Shown: positions 18,264 through 27,787, numbered from the stretch's first letter. The stretch is DNA of 64,000 nucleotides from an uncultured Tateyamaria sp. (GCF_947497045.1 NZ_CANMEU010000004.1:124001-188000); one strand, 5' to 3'. Numbers and translations are program-made. Notes: generated by a model from the letters alone, not told the origin.

Positions 18264-19922
18264 ATGGACAGTGTTGACGCCATCATCATCGGATCGGGCC
18301 TTGCCGGATTGGCCGCTGCGGCCGAACTTGGGGATCGCGGCAAACAGGTGATCGTGGTCGATCAGGAACCGCGCAGCTTCCTTGGTGGTCAGGCGTTCTG
18401 GAGCCTCGGGGGTCTCTTTATGATCGACACCCCCGAGCAGCGCCGCATGGGCATCCGCGACAGCCGCGAACTGGCACTGAGCGACTGGATGGGCAGCGCC
18501 CAGTTTGACCGGGACGAGGACGCATGGCCGCGCAAATGGGCCGAAGCCTACCTGGATTTCGCGGCCGGAGAGATGCGTCCCTGGCTGCACGCCATGGGCC
18601 ACCGTTGGTTCCCGGTGGTGGGTTGGGCCGAACGCGGTGGCGGCTTTGCGGATGGGCATGGCAATTCGGTGCCGCGTTTCCACATCACATGGGGCACCGG
18701 CCCCGGCATCATCGAACAGTTCGTGCGCCGCTGTCTGGAGCATGAAAAAGCCGGGCGGATCACCTTCAAATTCCGCCACCAGGTTGACCGGATCGATATG
18801 GAAAACGGGGCGGCCAAAGGCATCAGTGGCACGGTTCTGGCCGATGACAGCGCCGAGCGGGGCCAGAAAACCAACCGGGACGCAGTCGGGGATTTCGCGA
18901 TGCGCGCCCCTTCGGTCATCGTGACCTCGGGCGGCATCGGCGGCAATTTCGAGATGGTGCGCAAGGTCTGGCCCACCGACCACCTGGGTCCCGCACCCAA
19001 GGAGATGGTCGCAGGGGTTCCGGCCCATGTGGACGGGCGGATGATCTCGATTTCCGAGGATGCCGGCGGCCATGTCATCAACGGGGACCGGATGTGGCAC
19101 TACACCGAAGGAGTCAGGAACTGGAACCCAATCTGGCCTGCGCACGGTATCCGCATTCTGCCGGGGCCGTCCTCGATGTGGTTTGACGCGACCGGCAATC
19201 GGTTCGCACCCCCTGCCCTGCCCGGCTTTGACAGCATGGGCACTCTGCGCGAGATATTGAAAACGGGGTATGACTACAGCTGGTTCGTGCTGACCCAGAA
19301 GATCATCAAGAAAGAGTTTGCGCTGTCAGGCTCCGAACAGAACCCTGATTTCACCTCGAAAAAGTGGAGCGAGGTGATCCGTCAACGCATCCTGTCGGGA
19401 TCCAAGGCCACCGCCCCCGTTGAGGCGTTCAAGGAACGGGGCGAGGATTTCGTGGTTGCCAATGATCTGACAGCCCTCGTCAACGGCATGAACCAGATTG
19501 CGGGCGGCAATCTGATCACCGAGGCCCGCTTGCGACCCCAGATCGAGGCGCGCGACCGCCAAGTCGACAATCCGTTTTCCAAGGATGCGCAGATGATGGC
19601 GATCCACGCCGCGCGCAACTATCGCGGGGATCGGCTGATCCGCACGGCCAAGCCGCACAAGTTCCTTGATCCAGCCAACGGCCCTCTGATTGCGGTCAAG
19701 CTGCATATCCTCACGCGCAAGACCCTTGGCGGGCTGCAAACCAATCTCGACAGTCAGATGATCGGCGCGGATGGCGCGACGGTGCCGGGCCTGTTTGCCG
19801 CCGGAGAGGTCGCAGGCTTTGGCGGGGGTGGCTATCACGGATATAATGCGCTTGAGGGCACGTTTCTGGGCGGGTGCATCTTTTCGGGGCGGAACGCAGG
19901 ACGCTCGGACGTGATTGCCTGA
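18264..19922 (+). CDS. FAD-binding dehydrogenase (fumarate reductase/KstD-like flavoprotein)
   Basis: This is a 552-residue flavoprotein. The N-terminal FAD site is IIGSGLAGLAAAAELGDRG with VVDQE, and the C-terminal FAD-binding part is GLFAAGEVAGFGGGGYHGYNALEG. The middle domain resembles the succinate/fumarate reductase and ketosteroid dehydrogenase group. There is no signal peptide, so it is cytosolic. The Shine-Dalgarno is AAAGGA. It is 12 bases downstream of the BASS transporter and probably cotranscribed. Substrate unknown; an enoyl- or steroid-like desaturation is possible but unproven. Confidence 0.85.
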   Translation: MDSVDAIIIGSGLAGLAAAAELGDRGKQVIVVDQEPRSFLGGQAFWSLGGLFMIDTPEQRRMGIRDSRELALSDWMGSAQFDRDEDAWPRKWAEAYLDFAAGEMRPWLHAMGHRWFPVVGWAERGGGFADGHGNSVPRFHITWGTGPGIIEQFVRRCLEHEKAGRITFKFRHQVDRIDMENGAAKGISGTVLADDSAERGQKTNRDAVGDFAMRAPSVIVTSGGIGGNFEMVRKVWPTDHLGPAPKEMVAGVPAHVDGRMISISEDAGGHVINGDRMWHYTEGVRNWNPIWPAHGIRILPGPSSMWFDATGNRFAPPALPGFDSMGTLREILKTGYDYSWFVLTQKIIKKEFALSGSEQNPDFTSKKWSEVIRQRILSGSKATAPVEAFKERGEDFVVANDLTALVNGMNQIAGGNLITEARLRPQIEARDRQVDNPFSKDAQMMAIHAARNYRGDRLIRTAKPHKFLDPANGPLIAVKLHILTRKTLGGLQTNLDSQMIGADGATVPGLFAAGEVAGFGGGGYHGYNALEGTFLGGCIFSGRNAGRSDVIA

Positions 19923-19955
19923 GAATATCCTCACCAACAACCACTCCGGCGCGGA

Positions 19956-19973
19956 CCGCATAAACCGCATAAA
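19956..19973. repeat. tandem 9-mer CCGCATAAA x2
   Basis: Two perfect head-to-tail copies of CCGCATAAA sit about 70 bases upstream of the PAS-protein start, followed by TAAACAGTTTA, a short inverted repeat. They may be regulatory, but this is a small element and chance cannot be excluded. Confidence 0.3.
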
Positions 19974-20043
19974 CAGTTTATTAAGGAACATAAGGTGAAA
20001 GTACTGCCAGTTCGGGCATTCGTCAGGCCCGGTCGGAGGTACG

Positions 20044-20487
20044 ATGACAATAACCCAGGAATTAGAACCACCCGTCAGTGACGCAGATGCAATGCGCACG
20101 CTTAGATATGAGAATACGGAACGGACGGCCGCGATGATGGCCTGCACAGCCGATTGCGTTAAATTGCTCAGGCCCGATGGCACCGTCGCCTACATGAGCC
20201 AGAATGGCATGTGCGCGATGGAAATCGACGATTTTTCCCAAGTCTATGGCCAAAGATGGAGCGCGCTGTGGCCTTCGGATGCAAGCGCGCTGATCGAACA
20301 ATCCATGGTGCAGGCCCGCAACGGAAAGACCGCGCATTTCATTGCCGATTGCCCCACGGCCAAGGGCACCTCTGCCCGGTGGGACGTGACGGTGCAGGCG
20401 ATTTTTGGTGATGACGGAAGCCTAAGCGAATTCATCGCGGTCTCACGGCGCACCAGCGACCCGACCCGCCCCCTCACCGTCTGCTAA
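20044..20487 (+). CDS. single PAS-domain protein
   Basis: This is a 147-residue soluble protein whose residues about 25-135 fit one PAS fold (CTADCVKLLRPDGTVAYMSQNG start; WDVTVQAIFGDDGSLSEFIAVSRR end). No kinase, GGDEF or HTH output domain is attached, so it would sense a ligand or redox state and act through a partner, or it may be a degenerate sensor. GGAGG precedes ATG 20044. It ends 4 bases past the stop of the convergent SLC13 gene, so the 3' ends overlap. Confidence 0.75.
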   Translation: MTITQELEPPVSDADAMRTLRYENTERTAAMMACTADCVKLLRPDGTVAYMSQNGMCAMEIDDFSQVYGQRWSALWPSDASALIEQSMVQARNGKTAHFIADCPTAKGTSARWDVTVQAIFGDDGSLSEFIAVSRRTSDPTRPLTVC

Positions 20488-22262
20488 AGTGGCCAAATAA
20501 ACGGAATAACCGCTGAGGCAAGGATACCGACGCTCAGGTTCAGCGGAATGCCCACACGCATGAAATCGGTGAATTTGTACCCGCCGGGGCCATAGACCAG
20601 CATGTTGGTCTGATAGCCGATAGGCGTCGCGAACGAGGCCGAGGCCGCCACCATCACCGCCACGACAAGCGGGCGCGGGTCAATCCCCATCGCACTTGCC
20701 AGCCCGATGGCGATGGGCGTAACCACCACGGCCACCGCATTGTTGCTGACCAGCTCGGTCAGAACAGAGGTCAGCAGGTAAATCGCCCACACGATCAGGA
20801 ACGGGGGCAGCATGGCCAACCCCGGCGCGAGCGCATCCACGATCAGCGCAACGGCCCCGGATGCCTCAAGCGCGGCACCGATCCCAAGCATCGCAAAGAT
20901 CAGGGCAAGCAGGCGGCCATCCACAAAGGAAAACGCCTCATCCGCGTCGATGCAGCGCGTCACCAGCACGATGGCCACCGCCAATACCGACAGCATGAAA
21001 ATCGGCGCAACGCCAAGCGCGGCCAGCACCACAAGACCGATCAGCACCGTCAAAACGATGGGCGCGTGACTGCGGCGGAACGCGCGTTGCGAGGGTTGGG
21101 AGACGTCCACCATATCCATGTCATTGGCAAGGCGCTGAATGTCCTCGGGCGCGCCTTCCAGCAGCAGCGTGTCGCCGACTTTGACAACCAATTCATCCAG
21201 TTGGCGACCGATATTCGTGTTGCGTCGATGCACCGCCAACGGATAGACCCCATAGCGCCGACGCAGGCGCAACGCCCCGAGCGATCGCCCGATCATCTTG
21301 CACCCGGGGGTGATCAACACCTCGACGGTCGTGGTCTCAACCGCGCCCACCTGATCGAGCCGCTTGAGTTCCTTGTTGCGTTGCAGGCTGAGCAATTCGG
21401 TCATCTGCGTGCGCAACACCACACGGTCGCCGACCTGCAATTCAACGCCGGCCAAATTACGCCGCAACGATTGATCCCCACGGATCAGGTCAACCAGACG
21501 CACCCCATCGCGCTTGAAAAGTTGCACCCCCGACACCTCTCGGCCAATCAGGTTGGACTCCGGCGGAATAACAGCCTCGGTGAAAAACTTCATCCGGCTG
21601 CGATCACTCAGCAGGCTCGCCATGCTGTCGCGGTCCGGCAGCAGCATTGGCCCAAAAAACCGCAGATAGATCATGCCCCAGATCACCAGAATGATACCAA
21701 GGGGCGTCACCTCAAAGATGGTAAACGGCGCAAGTCCCTGCGCGCGCGCAACCCCATCCACCAGCAGATTGGTGGAGGTCCCGATCAACGTCAATGTCCC
21801 TCCAAGGATGGCCGCATAACTAAGCGGTATCAACATCTTGGACGGAGCCAGCCCCATGGTTTTCGCCAGTTGGATAAAGACCGGGATCATCACCACGACC
21901 ACCGGGGTGTTGGACACGATGGCCGAGCTGAAAATGACAAACCCCAGCAACAGCGCAATCGCAATCACAGGGCTCGTGCGCGCCCTCTTGTCGGCCATGG
22001 CCGTGAACGCATCCAGTGCGCCGGTGCGCACCAGCGCGCCCATGATGATGAACATCGCCGCGATGGTCCAGGGGGCAGGGTTGGACAGAACCGCGAGCGC
22101 ATCCTCGTAAGGCAACGCACCCGAGGCCAGCATGACACCCACGCCAGTGATCGCCACGACCTCGGTTGGGAAACTTTCGCGCAGAAACAGGATGAACATG
22201 AGGCCCACCACCGTCAGCGTCAAAATGGCATAGCCTGTCTGCGAAAGTTCAATCAGACCCAT
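20484..22262 (-). CDS. SLC13-type permease with two RCK_C domains (second copy)
   Basis: This is a 592-residue membrane protein of the same plan as the permease at 15544: an N-terminal membrane half (FSSAIVSNTPVVVVMIPV; GTLTLIGTSTNLLVDG), two TrkA-C domains (VELQVGDRVVLRTQ; ELVVKVGDTLLLEG), and a C-terminal membrane half (LVSNNAVAVVVTPIAIG). Sequence identity to the other copy looks modest, so this is not a recent duplication. GGGAGACGAAGTGGCAC precedes ATG 22262. It is cotranscribed downstream of an EamA permease. Substrate unknown (sulfate or dicarboxylate are family options). Confidence 0.88.
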   Translation of the reverse strand: MGLIELSQTGYAILTLTVVGLMFILFLRESFPTEVVAITGVGVMLASGALPYEDALAVLSNPAPWTIAAMFIIMGALVRTGALDAFTAMADKRARTSPVIAIALLLGFVIFSSAIVSNTPVVVVMIPVFIQLAKTMGLAPSKMLIPLSYAAILGGTLTLIGTSTNLLVDGVARAQGLAPFTIFEVTPLGIILVIWGMIYLRFFGPMLLPDRDSMASLLSDRSRMKFFTEAVIPPESNLIGREVSGVQLFKRDGVRLVDLIRGDQSLRRNLAGVELQVGDRVVLRTQMTELLSLQRNKELKRLDQVGAVETTTVEVLITPGCKMIGRSLGALRLRRRYGVYPLAVHRRNTNIGRQLDELVVKVGDTLLLEGAPEDIQRLANDMDMVDVSQPSQRAFRRSHAPIVLTVLIGLVVLAALGVAPIFMLSVLAVAIVLVTRCIDADEAFSFVDGRLLALIFAMLGIGAALEASGAVALIVDALAPGLAMLPPFLIVWAIYLLTSVLTELVSNNAVAVVVTPIAIGLASAMGIDPRPLVVAVMVAASASFATPIGYQTNMLVYGPGGYKFTDFMRVGIPLNLSVGILASAVIPFIWPL

Positions 22263-22279
22263 GTGCCACTTCGTCTCCC

Positions 22280-23212
22280 TCAGTGCGTCGGATCAGTTTC
22301 CCCCATCGCCGCGCCCGCATCAAGCGGTGCTTTGCGCGGTTGCACCAGATACATGCCCAGCAACATCAGGCCCAAAGCGCCCCAGATCACGGGGGAATAA
22401 GCTTCGCCCAGGACCAGCCACGCCCAGAAGATACCAAACAGGGTCACAAGATAGCTGATCTGCACGGCAAAGACGGGCCCGGCCCGGCCCACCAGCCACA
22501 CATAACCGGCATAGGACAGCACATGCAGAACCGAGCTGATGATCTGCGCGCGTTCCGCCACGCCGTAAGGAGGGCGCGGGTCGATCCATTGCCCCGACCC
22601 AAGCGCCAGCGGCAAGGTGATCACCGCCCCCACAATCGACGCGCCCCACAAGACCTGTATCGGATCAAGGCCGGCGGTCCCCCACTTGGCCACCACATTG
22701 CCTTCGCAGGCATAAAACAGCCCCGACACCAACCCGATCAGCACCCACATCACCGGGATCGCGCCCGACATGTCAGCGCCGGGCAGGACCAGCAGCATCA
22801 CCGCTATCAGCCCCGTCACCAGACCGCCAAAGCGACGCCATTCGAACCGATCCAGCGCCAGCAGCAGCGCAACCGGAAACGCAAAAATCGGGATCATCGA
22901 CAACAACAGCGACATCACCCCCGACGGCAGATGCACCGCCGCCTGATAGCTTGCTGAATTGGGCAGCACCGACCCGATCAGTGCGATGACCACATAGACC
23001 CGCACCTGCGCACGCCCCAGTGGCAGGCGCTTGCGTGTGACCGACGCGATGGCCGACATCACAAAGGCCCCAATCACCAGCTGCCAGAAAATCAGGCCGA
23101 AATGCCCGTATCCTGTGCTGACCGCAATCTTGGTCAGCGGCATGGTGAGACCCCAGCCCGCGCCAAACAGCACCAAGGTGCCACCATGAAACCACAGATC
23201 CCGTCGGGTCAT
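22280..23212 (-). CDS. EamA/DMT superfamily permease
   Basis: This is a 310-residue ten-helix protein with two EamA repeats (TLVLFGAGWGLTMPLTKIAVS; LIGLVSGLFYACEGNVVAKW). Its ATG (23210-23212) overlaps the ymdB stop as ATGA, which fixes the start and indicates one transcript. The longer open frame upstream is only the shadow of ymdB. Substrate unknown. Confidence 0.85.
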   Translation of the reverse strand: MTRRDLWFHGGTLVLFGAGWGLTMPLTKIAVSTGYGHFGLIFWQLVIGAFVMSAIASVTRKRLPLGRAQVRVYVVIALIGSVLPNSASYQAAVHLPSGVMSLLLSMIPIFAFPVALLLALDRFEWRRFGGLVTGLIAVMLLVLPGADMSGAIPVMWVLIGLVSGLFYACEGNVVAKWGTAGLDPIQVLWGASIVGAVITLPLALGSGQWIDPRPPYGVAERAQIISSVLHVLSYAGYVWLVGRAGPVFAVQISYLVTLFGIFWAWLVLGEAYSPVIWGALGLMLLGMYLVQPRKAPLDAGAAMGETDPTH

Positions 23213-24018
23213 GGGCCGCTTTGCTGCAACAATCCGCCTTGGCGCACCATCTCGATCCGGGTAGCTTTGCCGCTCGCGTCGGTCTCGACATAGACGCCCG
23301 ACAGGGTTGCCTCGCCCAAGGCGGGTGTGAACCGATCCTTGGGCATGCCGGTGATAAAGCGGCGCAGCGGTTCGTCGCGCTGCATCCCGATGACCGAGTT
23401 GTAGTCGCCGCACATGCCCGCATCGCTGAGATACGCGCAACCCTTGGGCAGGATCATCGCATCGGATGTGGGCACATGGGTGTGCGTGCCCACCATCAGG
23501 CTTGCGCGCCCGTCGCACCAATGACCCATAGCCATCTTTTCCGACGTCGCCTCACAATGAAAATCCACGATGATCGCATCCGCCTGCCCACCAAGAGGGT
23601 GCGCGCGGAACACCGCCTCCAGCGCCGAAAACGGATCGTCAAAGGGACGCTTCATAAACACCTGACCCAGGGCCTGGGCCACCAGCACCTTTTTACCCCC
23701 CCGCGCCGTGAACAGGCGCGCGCCTTTGCCGGGCGAAGCTTTGGAAAAATTCAGCGGGCGCACAATGCGCGGCTCGGCCTCACAGAACTGCAACATGTCC
23801 TTTTGATCGAACGCATGATCGCCAAGGGTCACGCAATCCGCACCGGCCTCAAACAACCCCTTGGCATGGACCCCGGACAGGCCCATTCCAGCGGTCGCAT
23901 TCTCGCCGTTGACCACCACAAAATCGAGATCCCAGTCGGTGCGCATCTGCGGCAGGCGCGTCGCAATCGCCTGGCGGCCTGCCCGGCCCATCACGTCACC
24001 CAAAAACAATATCTTCAT
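23209..24018 (-). CDS. YmdB-like metallophosphoesterase (TIGR00282 family)
   Basis: This is a 269-residue cytosolic di-metal phosphodiesterase. Metal ligands are visible in MKILFLGDVMGRAGR, VVNGENA, LGDHAFD, DFHCEATSEK and GTHTHVPT. In Bacillus subtilis YmdB hydrolyses cyclic nucleotides and influences biofilm genes; the alphaproteobacterial role is not established. ATG 24018 was chosen because it starts the conserved block. It overlaps the EamA gene downstream. The 276-base gap upstream separates it from 5-formyl-THF cyclo-ligase. Confidence 0.92.
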   Translation of the reverse strand: MKILFLGDVMGRAGRQAIATRLPQMRTDWDLDFVVVNGENATAGMGLSGVHAKGLFEAGADCVTLGDHAFDQKDMLQFCEAEPRIVRPLNFSKASPGKGARLFTARGGKKVLVAQALGQVFMKRPFDDPFSALEAVFRAHPLGGQADAIIVDFHCEATSEKMAMGHWCDGRASLMVGTHTHVPTSDAMILPKGCAYLSDAGMCGDYNSVIGMQRDEPLRRFITGMPKDRFTPALGEATLSGVYVETDASGKATRIEMVRQGGLLQQSGP

Positions 24019-24059
24019 ATCCGCCCCATATGCCCCGTTGCGGGCGCACGGCAAGCATA

Positions 24060-24240
24060 AATGCGCGTGACAACAACCTGGCTGCTCCAGGACCAATGCG
24101 CTGGTGGGTCTGGAAACACTGCTGCCCCGCAGCTGTCAGCTGATCGCAATCTGTACCGGCATCGCTGACATATACTGAACTGCACAGGCCGACAAACGAC
24201 ACCGACCCGCAACTGCCCAAACCCAGAAAAACACCGAAAA
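24060..24240 (-). ncRNA. candidate structured RNA in the gap between 5-FCL and ymdB
   Basis: The 276-base gap has no credible ORF but strong fold-back potential. On the minus strand TGTCAGCGAT pairs with ATCAGCTGACA (24134-24170, 10 bp with one bulged A, 16-base loop). It is followed by GCTGC-GGG-GCAGC, ACCA-n6-TGGT and CCTGG-AGCAG-CCAGG, and outer GGGTC/GACCC segments can pair. A possible promoter (TTGTCG, 15 bases, TATATG) lies at its 5' side. 6S RNA is worth testing because ssrS often neighbours 5-formyl-THF cyclo-ligase, but I could not match its central bubble with confidence. Confidence 0.3.
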
Positions 24241-24257
24241 CGACGAAAGGAACATCC

Positions 24258-24320
24258 CCTTCCTTTCGCCGTAAATACCTCGGGGGACGGCCCGTCAGGG
24301 TCGGGGGGCAGCGCCCCCTC
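24258..24320. repeat. GC-rich intergenic repeat, copy C (overlaps the 3' end of the 5-FCL gene)
   Basis: It reads CCTTCCTTTCGCCGTAAATA then CCTCGGGGGA and GGGGGGCAGCGCCCCCT. It belongs to the family at 13307, 15382 and 36511. The right half lies inside the cyclo-ligase frame and encodes its last residues and stop (24295-24297), so the repeat has been taken into the coding sequence. Confidence 0.65.
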
Positions 24321-24873
24321 TGACCTCGATCACATCGCGCTCGGTCACAATCAGGTCCAACGGCTCGTCAGTCACCTCAAGAGGCAACGCGTCAAAACAT
24401 TGCACCCCATAAGCAAAGCCAATCGCCAAAGTCGCCCGGCGCGCGCGCAACTGCGCAAGGGTGCGATCATAAAAGCCGCCACCATACCCCAACCGGGCAC
24501 CGGCGCGGGTAAAGGCCACGAGGGGGACAATCACAATCTCAGGGTCAAAGAAGTCATCGACCAAAGGCACGGAGGCTCCAAATGGTCCCGCGCGCATCGG
24601 CCCATCCGGCTCCCACCGCGAAAAGCGCAAGGGCGCACCTTGCACCTCAATCACCGGGACGCAGACAGAGCCATGCGCCGCCGCTTCGGCCATCGCAGGC
24701 AACGGATCAATCTCGGATCGGATCGGCATATAGCCCGCCAGCGGAACGCCGCGATACCCCGCCAGGACCGAGGACAAGAGACCCGACGCCCCACCCCCAT
24801 CCAGATCAAAGGCCGCCTTGCGCCGCGCCAATGCGGCCTTGCGCACCGTGGCTTTTTTGCCCGTCACATCCAT
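24295..24873 (-). CDS. 5-formyltetrahydrofolate cyclo-ligase
   Basis: This is a 192-residue cytosolic enzyme converting 5-formyl-THF to 5,10-methenyl-THF with ATP. The N-terminal basic helix (KKATVRKAALARRKAAF), YMPIRSEIDPLP and LVAFTRAGARLGYGGGFYDRTL (substrate and ATP site) are typical. I start at ATG 24873; a longer frame to 24924 adds residues unlike the family. The final residues (GGAAPRP) are encoded by a dispersed GC-rich repeat. It is 73 bases downstream of mgtE on the same strand. Confidence 0.92.
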   Translation of the reverse strand: MDVTGKKATVRKAALARRKAAFDLDGGGASGLLSSVLAGYRGVPLAGYMPIRSEIDPLPAMAEAAAHGSVCVPVIEVQGAPLRFSRWEPDGPMRAGPFGASVPLVDDFFDPEIVIVPLVAFTRAGARLGYGGGFYDRTLAQLRARRATLAIGFAYGVQCFDALPLEVTDEPLDLIVTERDVIEVRGGAAPRP

Positions 24874-24946
24874 GCGCGCGCGTCCCATGGGTCGGTGGGC
24901 GGGGCGTCTTTGTGCAACGCACAAACAGCGTCCGCCCGACGATCCA

Positions 24947-26350
24947 TCACAACAGCACTAGGGCGGCTAGGCCCAAAAAGGCAAAGAAACCAACCACATC
25001 CGTCACCGTGGTCACGAACGCACCCGAAGCAAGCGCCGGGTCCACCCCCAAACGGTCCAGAACCACAGGGATCACCGTGCCCGCCAGACCGGCCACCACC
25101 ATGTTCACCACCATTGCCGCTGCAATCACATAACCAAGGGCGGGCGAGCCGAACCAGATCACGCCCACAACCCCCATCACAACGGCGAACACGACACCGT
25201 TGATCAACCCCACAAGCACCTCGCGACGAATGACGCGCCACACATTGGCCCCGGTCAAATCCTTGGTGGCGAGCGCACGCACAGCCACCGTCAGCGATTG
25301 GGTTCCCGCATTGCCTCCCATGGACGCCACGATGGGCATCAACACGGCCAGTGCCACGATCTGTGCGATCGCCATTTCGAACTGGGCAATCACCAAAGAT
25401 GCCAGAATCGAGGTCACGAGGTTCACCGCCAACCACGGAAGGCGCTGGCGCGTCGTCTCGCGCACATTGTCGGACAAGGCAGACTCTTCGCCCACACCGG
25501 CGAGACGCAGAATATCCTCTTCGTGTTCCTCATCCAGCACAGCCATCGCGTCATCAATGGTAATCAGGCCGATCAGGCGGCCCTCATCGTCCACAACGGG
25601 GGCTGAAATCAGGTGATACTGATTGAACGCATAGGCCACATCGCTTTCGTCCTGACTGGCTGGTATCACGCGAAACGTCTCTTCCAGCAGGTCCACAAGG
25701 CGCACCTCGCGGCGCGAGCGCATCAACTTGCCAAGGGTCACATTGCCCACGGGGTGCAAACGCGGATCGACCAGCACGATGTGATAGAACTGACCGGGCA
25801 ACTCGTCTTCGTCCGCACTGCGCAAACGATCGATGGCCTCGCCGACCGTCCAATGCTCGGGGGCCATCACGACCTCGCGCTGCATCAAGCGGCCCGCTGA
25901 GTATTCGGGGAAGCTCATCGACTGCTCGACAAGGGCGCGGTCACCCTCTTCCAGCGCCTCAAGGATCACCTCTTGCTGCGCATCGTCCAGATCCTCGATC
26001 AGGTCGACCACGTCATCGCTGTCAAGGTCGCGCACCGCGTCCGCAAGCACGGCCGGTTTCAGAACACCGATCACCTCTTCGCGGATCGACTCGTCCAGTT
26101 CGGTCAGAATTTCGCCGTCAAATTCGCGATCATAAAGCCGGATCAGACGCGAGCGATCAAAGGCGTTGATCTGTTCGAGCAGGTCCGCAATATCAGCCGC
26201 GTGCAGCGGCTCCATCAGCTTGGTCAGCTGGTCACGATCTTCGATATCAACCGCATAGAGGATCGCAGATACGTTTTTGCGCTCAAGCACATAGGCGTTG
26301 TCATCGCCGCCCGCTTCACCGGGGTCTGTTGCGTCAATCTGCTCTGCCAT
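24947..26350 (-). CDS. mgtE: magnesium transporter MgtE
   Basis: This is a 467-residue Mg2+ channel. Domain order is an acidic N-terminal MgtE-N domain (LEQINAFDRSRLIRLYDREF), a CBS pair (GRLMQREVVMAPEHWTVGEA; LISAPVVDDEGRLIGLITIDD) and five membrane helices with the pore motif VASMGGNAGTQSLTV. Cytosolic Mg2+ binding to the N/CBS part closes the pore in characterised members. ATG 26350 was preferred to an upstream start with no family similarity. It is divergent from guaD. Confidence 0.95.
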   Translation of the reverse strand: MAEQIDATDPGEAGGDDNAYVLERKNVSAILYAVDIEDRDQLTKLMEPLHAADIADLLEQINAFDRSRLIRLYDREFDGEILTELDESIREEVIGVLKPAVLADAVRDLDSDDVVDLIEDLDDAQQEVILEALEEGDRALVEQSMSFPEYSAGRLMQREVVMAPEHWTVGEAIDRLRSADEDELPGQFYHIVLVDPRLHPVGNVTLGKLMRSRREVRLVDLLEETFRVIPASQDESDVAYAFNQYHLISAPVVDDEGRLIGLITIDDAMAVLDEEHEEDILRLAGVGEESALSDNVRETTRQRLPWLAVNLVTSILASLVIAQFEMAIAQIVALAVLMPIVASMGGNAGTQSLTVAVRALATKDLTGANVWRVIRREVLVGLINGVVFAVVMGVVGVIWFGSPALGYVIAAAMVVNMVVAGLAGTVIPVVLDRLGVDPALASGAFVTTVTDVVGFFAFLGLAALVLL

Positions 26351-26494
26351 GGCGCGCCGATCCCCGTTACGAAAGGTGGTGTCGCCCAGACCATAGGGTG
26401 CGCCCAACTCGGTGACAATGCCCCGCATCTGCACACAGCGCACGGCGCGACTTTCGCTTTGCGCCCCGCCCCGCGCACGGCCATAATCACGCCC

Positions 26495-27787
26495 ATGACA
26501 TCACGCCATCTTTTGACCGGCCACGTGCTGCGCTATACGGGCAACCCACTGGTGCAACCGTGGGCCGACGCGGTCCATATCGCCGAAAACAGCGCCGTAT
26601 TGATCGAGAACGGCCAGATTGCAGCCATTGGCGAGGACGCCCGCGTCAGCGGCCCGGACGTCGTGCGTCACGATCACACAGGGCGGCTGATCTGTCCCGG
26701 ATTTGTCGATGCACATGTGCATTATCCCCAGACCGCCATCATCGCCTCGTGGGGCAAGCGGCTGATTGACTGGCTCAACACCTATACCTTCCCCGAAGAG
26801 ATGCGGTTTGGTGACCCCGCCTATGCAGCAGAGATCGCCAACCGATACCTCGATCTGGCGCTGGATCACGGCACCACCAGCGTGGCCAGCTTCTGCACCA
26901 TTCACCCCACCAGCGTGGATGCCCTGTTCGAGGCGGCTGCCGCGCGCAATATGGCCGTAGTCGCAGGCAAGACCTGCATGGATCGCAACGCGCCCGAGGG
27001 TCTGCGCGACACCGCCCAAAGCGCCTATGACCACAGCAAGGCGCTGCTCGCGCAATGGGATCGCAAGGGCCGCGCCCGCTATGCCATCACGCCGCGATTT
27101 TCGCCCACCTCGACCCCGGATCAGTTGTCCGCCCTTGGCGCATTGTGGGCCGAGCATCCCGATGTGCTGATGCAGACCCATCTGAGCGAACAGGTGGACG
27201 AAATCGACTGGGTCCAAGGTCTTTATCCCGAAGCGCGCGATTATCTCGACACCTATGAGGCGCATGGATTGCTGGGCGCGCACGGCGTTTACGGCCATGC
27301 CATCCACCTCAAGCCCCGAGAGATTGACCGTCTGCGTGATGTGGGTGCGGGCCTCGCCCACTGCCCCACGTCCAACGCGTTTATCGGATCAGGCCTGTGC
27401 GACATGATGGGGCTCAGCCGTGCGGGTCAGGCCGTGGGTCTGGCCACCGACACCGGGGGTGGTTCGTCCTTTTCGATGTTGCGCACCATGGCTGCGGCTT
27501 ACGAGATTGCGCAGCTGCGGGGCGAGACCATTCACGCCAGCCAGCTTTTGTGGGCTGCCACAGCCGGATCGGCTGCCGTACTGCACCGATCGGACGAGAT
27601 CGGGACGCTTGCACCGGGCATGATAGCCGACATTTGCGTGCTAGATCTGGCCTCGACCCCCGCGATTGCGCAGCGCACGCACGAGGCCGATGCGATCTGG
27701 GACGCTGTTTTTCCCACCATTATGATGGGCGACGACCGCGCCGTGATCCAGACATGGGTTGCGGGGCGCTGTCTGCGGCAAAGCTAG
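26495..27787 (+). CDS. guaD: guanine deaminase
   Basis: GuaD converts guanine to xanthine and ammonia. The 430-residue amidohydrolase has PGFVDAHVHYPQT (metal ligands), MQTHLSEQVDEIDW, YGHAIHL, HCPTSNAFIGSGL and LATDTGGGSSFSMLRTM with the metal-binding aspartate, the GuaD pattern. ATG 26495 begins the conserved region. Its stop shares the bases CTAG with the stop of the convergent CAP gene, and an 8-oxoguanine deaminase lies two genes away, so purine deamination is concentrated here. Confidence 0.94.
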   Translation: MTSRHLLTGHVLRYTGNPLVQPWADAVHIAENSAVLIENGQIAAIGEDARVSGPDVVRHDHTGRLICPGFVDAHVHYPQTAIIASWGKRLIDWLNTYTFPEEMRFGDPAYAAEIANRYLDLALDHGTTSVASFCTIHPTSVDALFEAAAARNMAVVAGKTCMDRNAPEGLRDTAQSAYDHSKALLAQWDRKGRARYAITPRFSPTSTPDQLSALGALWAEHPDVLMQTHLSEQVDEIDWVQGLYPEARDYLDTYEAHGLLGAHGVYGHAIHLKPREIDRLRDVGAGLAHCPTSNAFIGSGLCDMMGLSRAGQAVGLATDTGGGSSFSMLRTMAAAYEIAQLRGETIHASQLLWAATAGSAAVLHRSDEIGTLAPGMIADICVLDLASTPAIAQRTHEADAIWDAVFPTIMMGDDRAVIQTWVAGRCLRQS

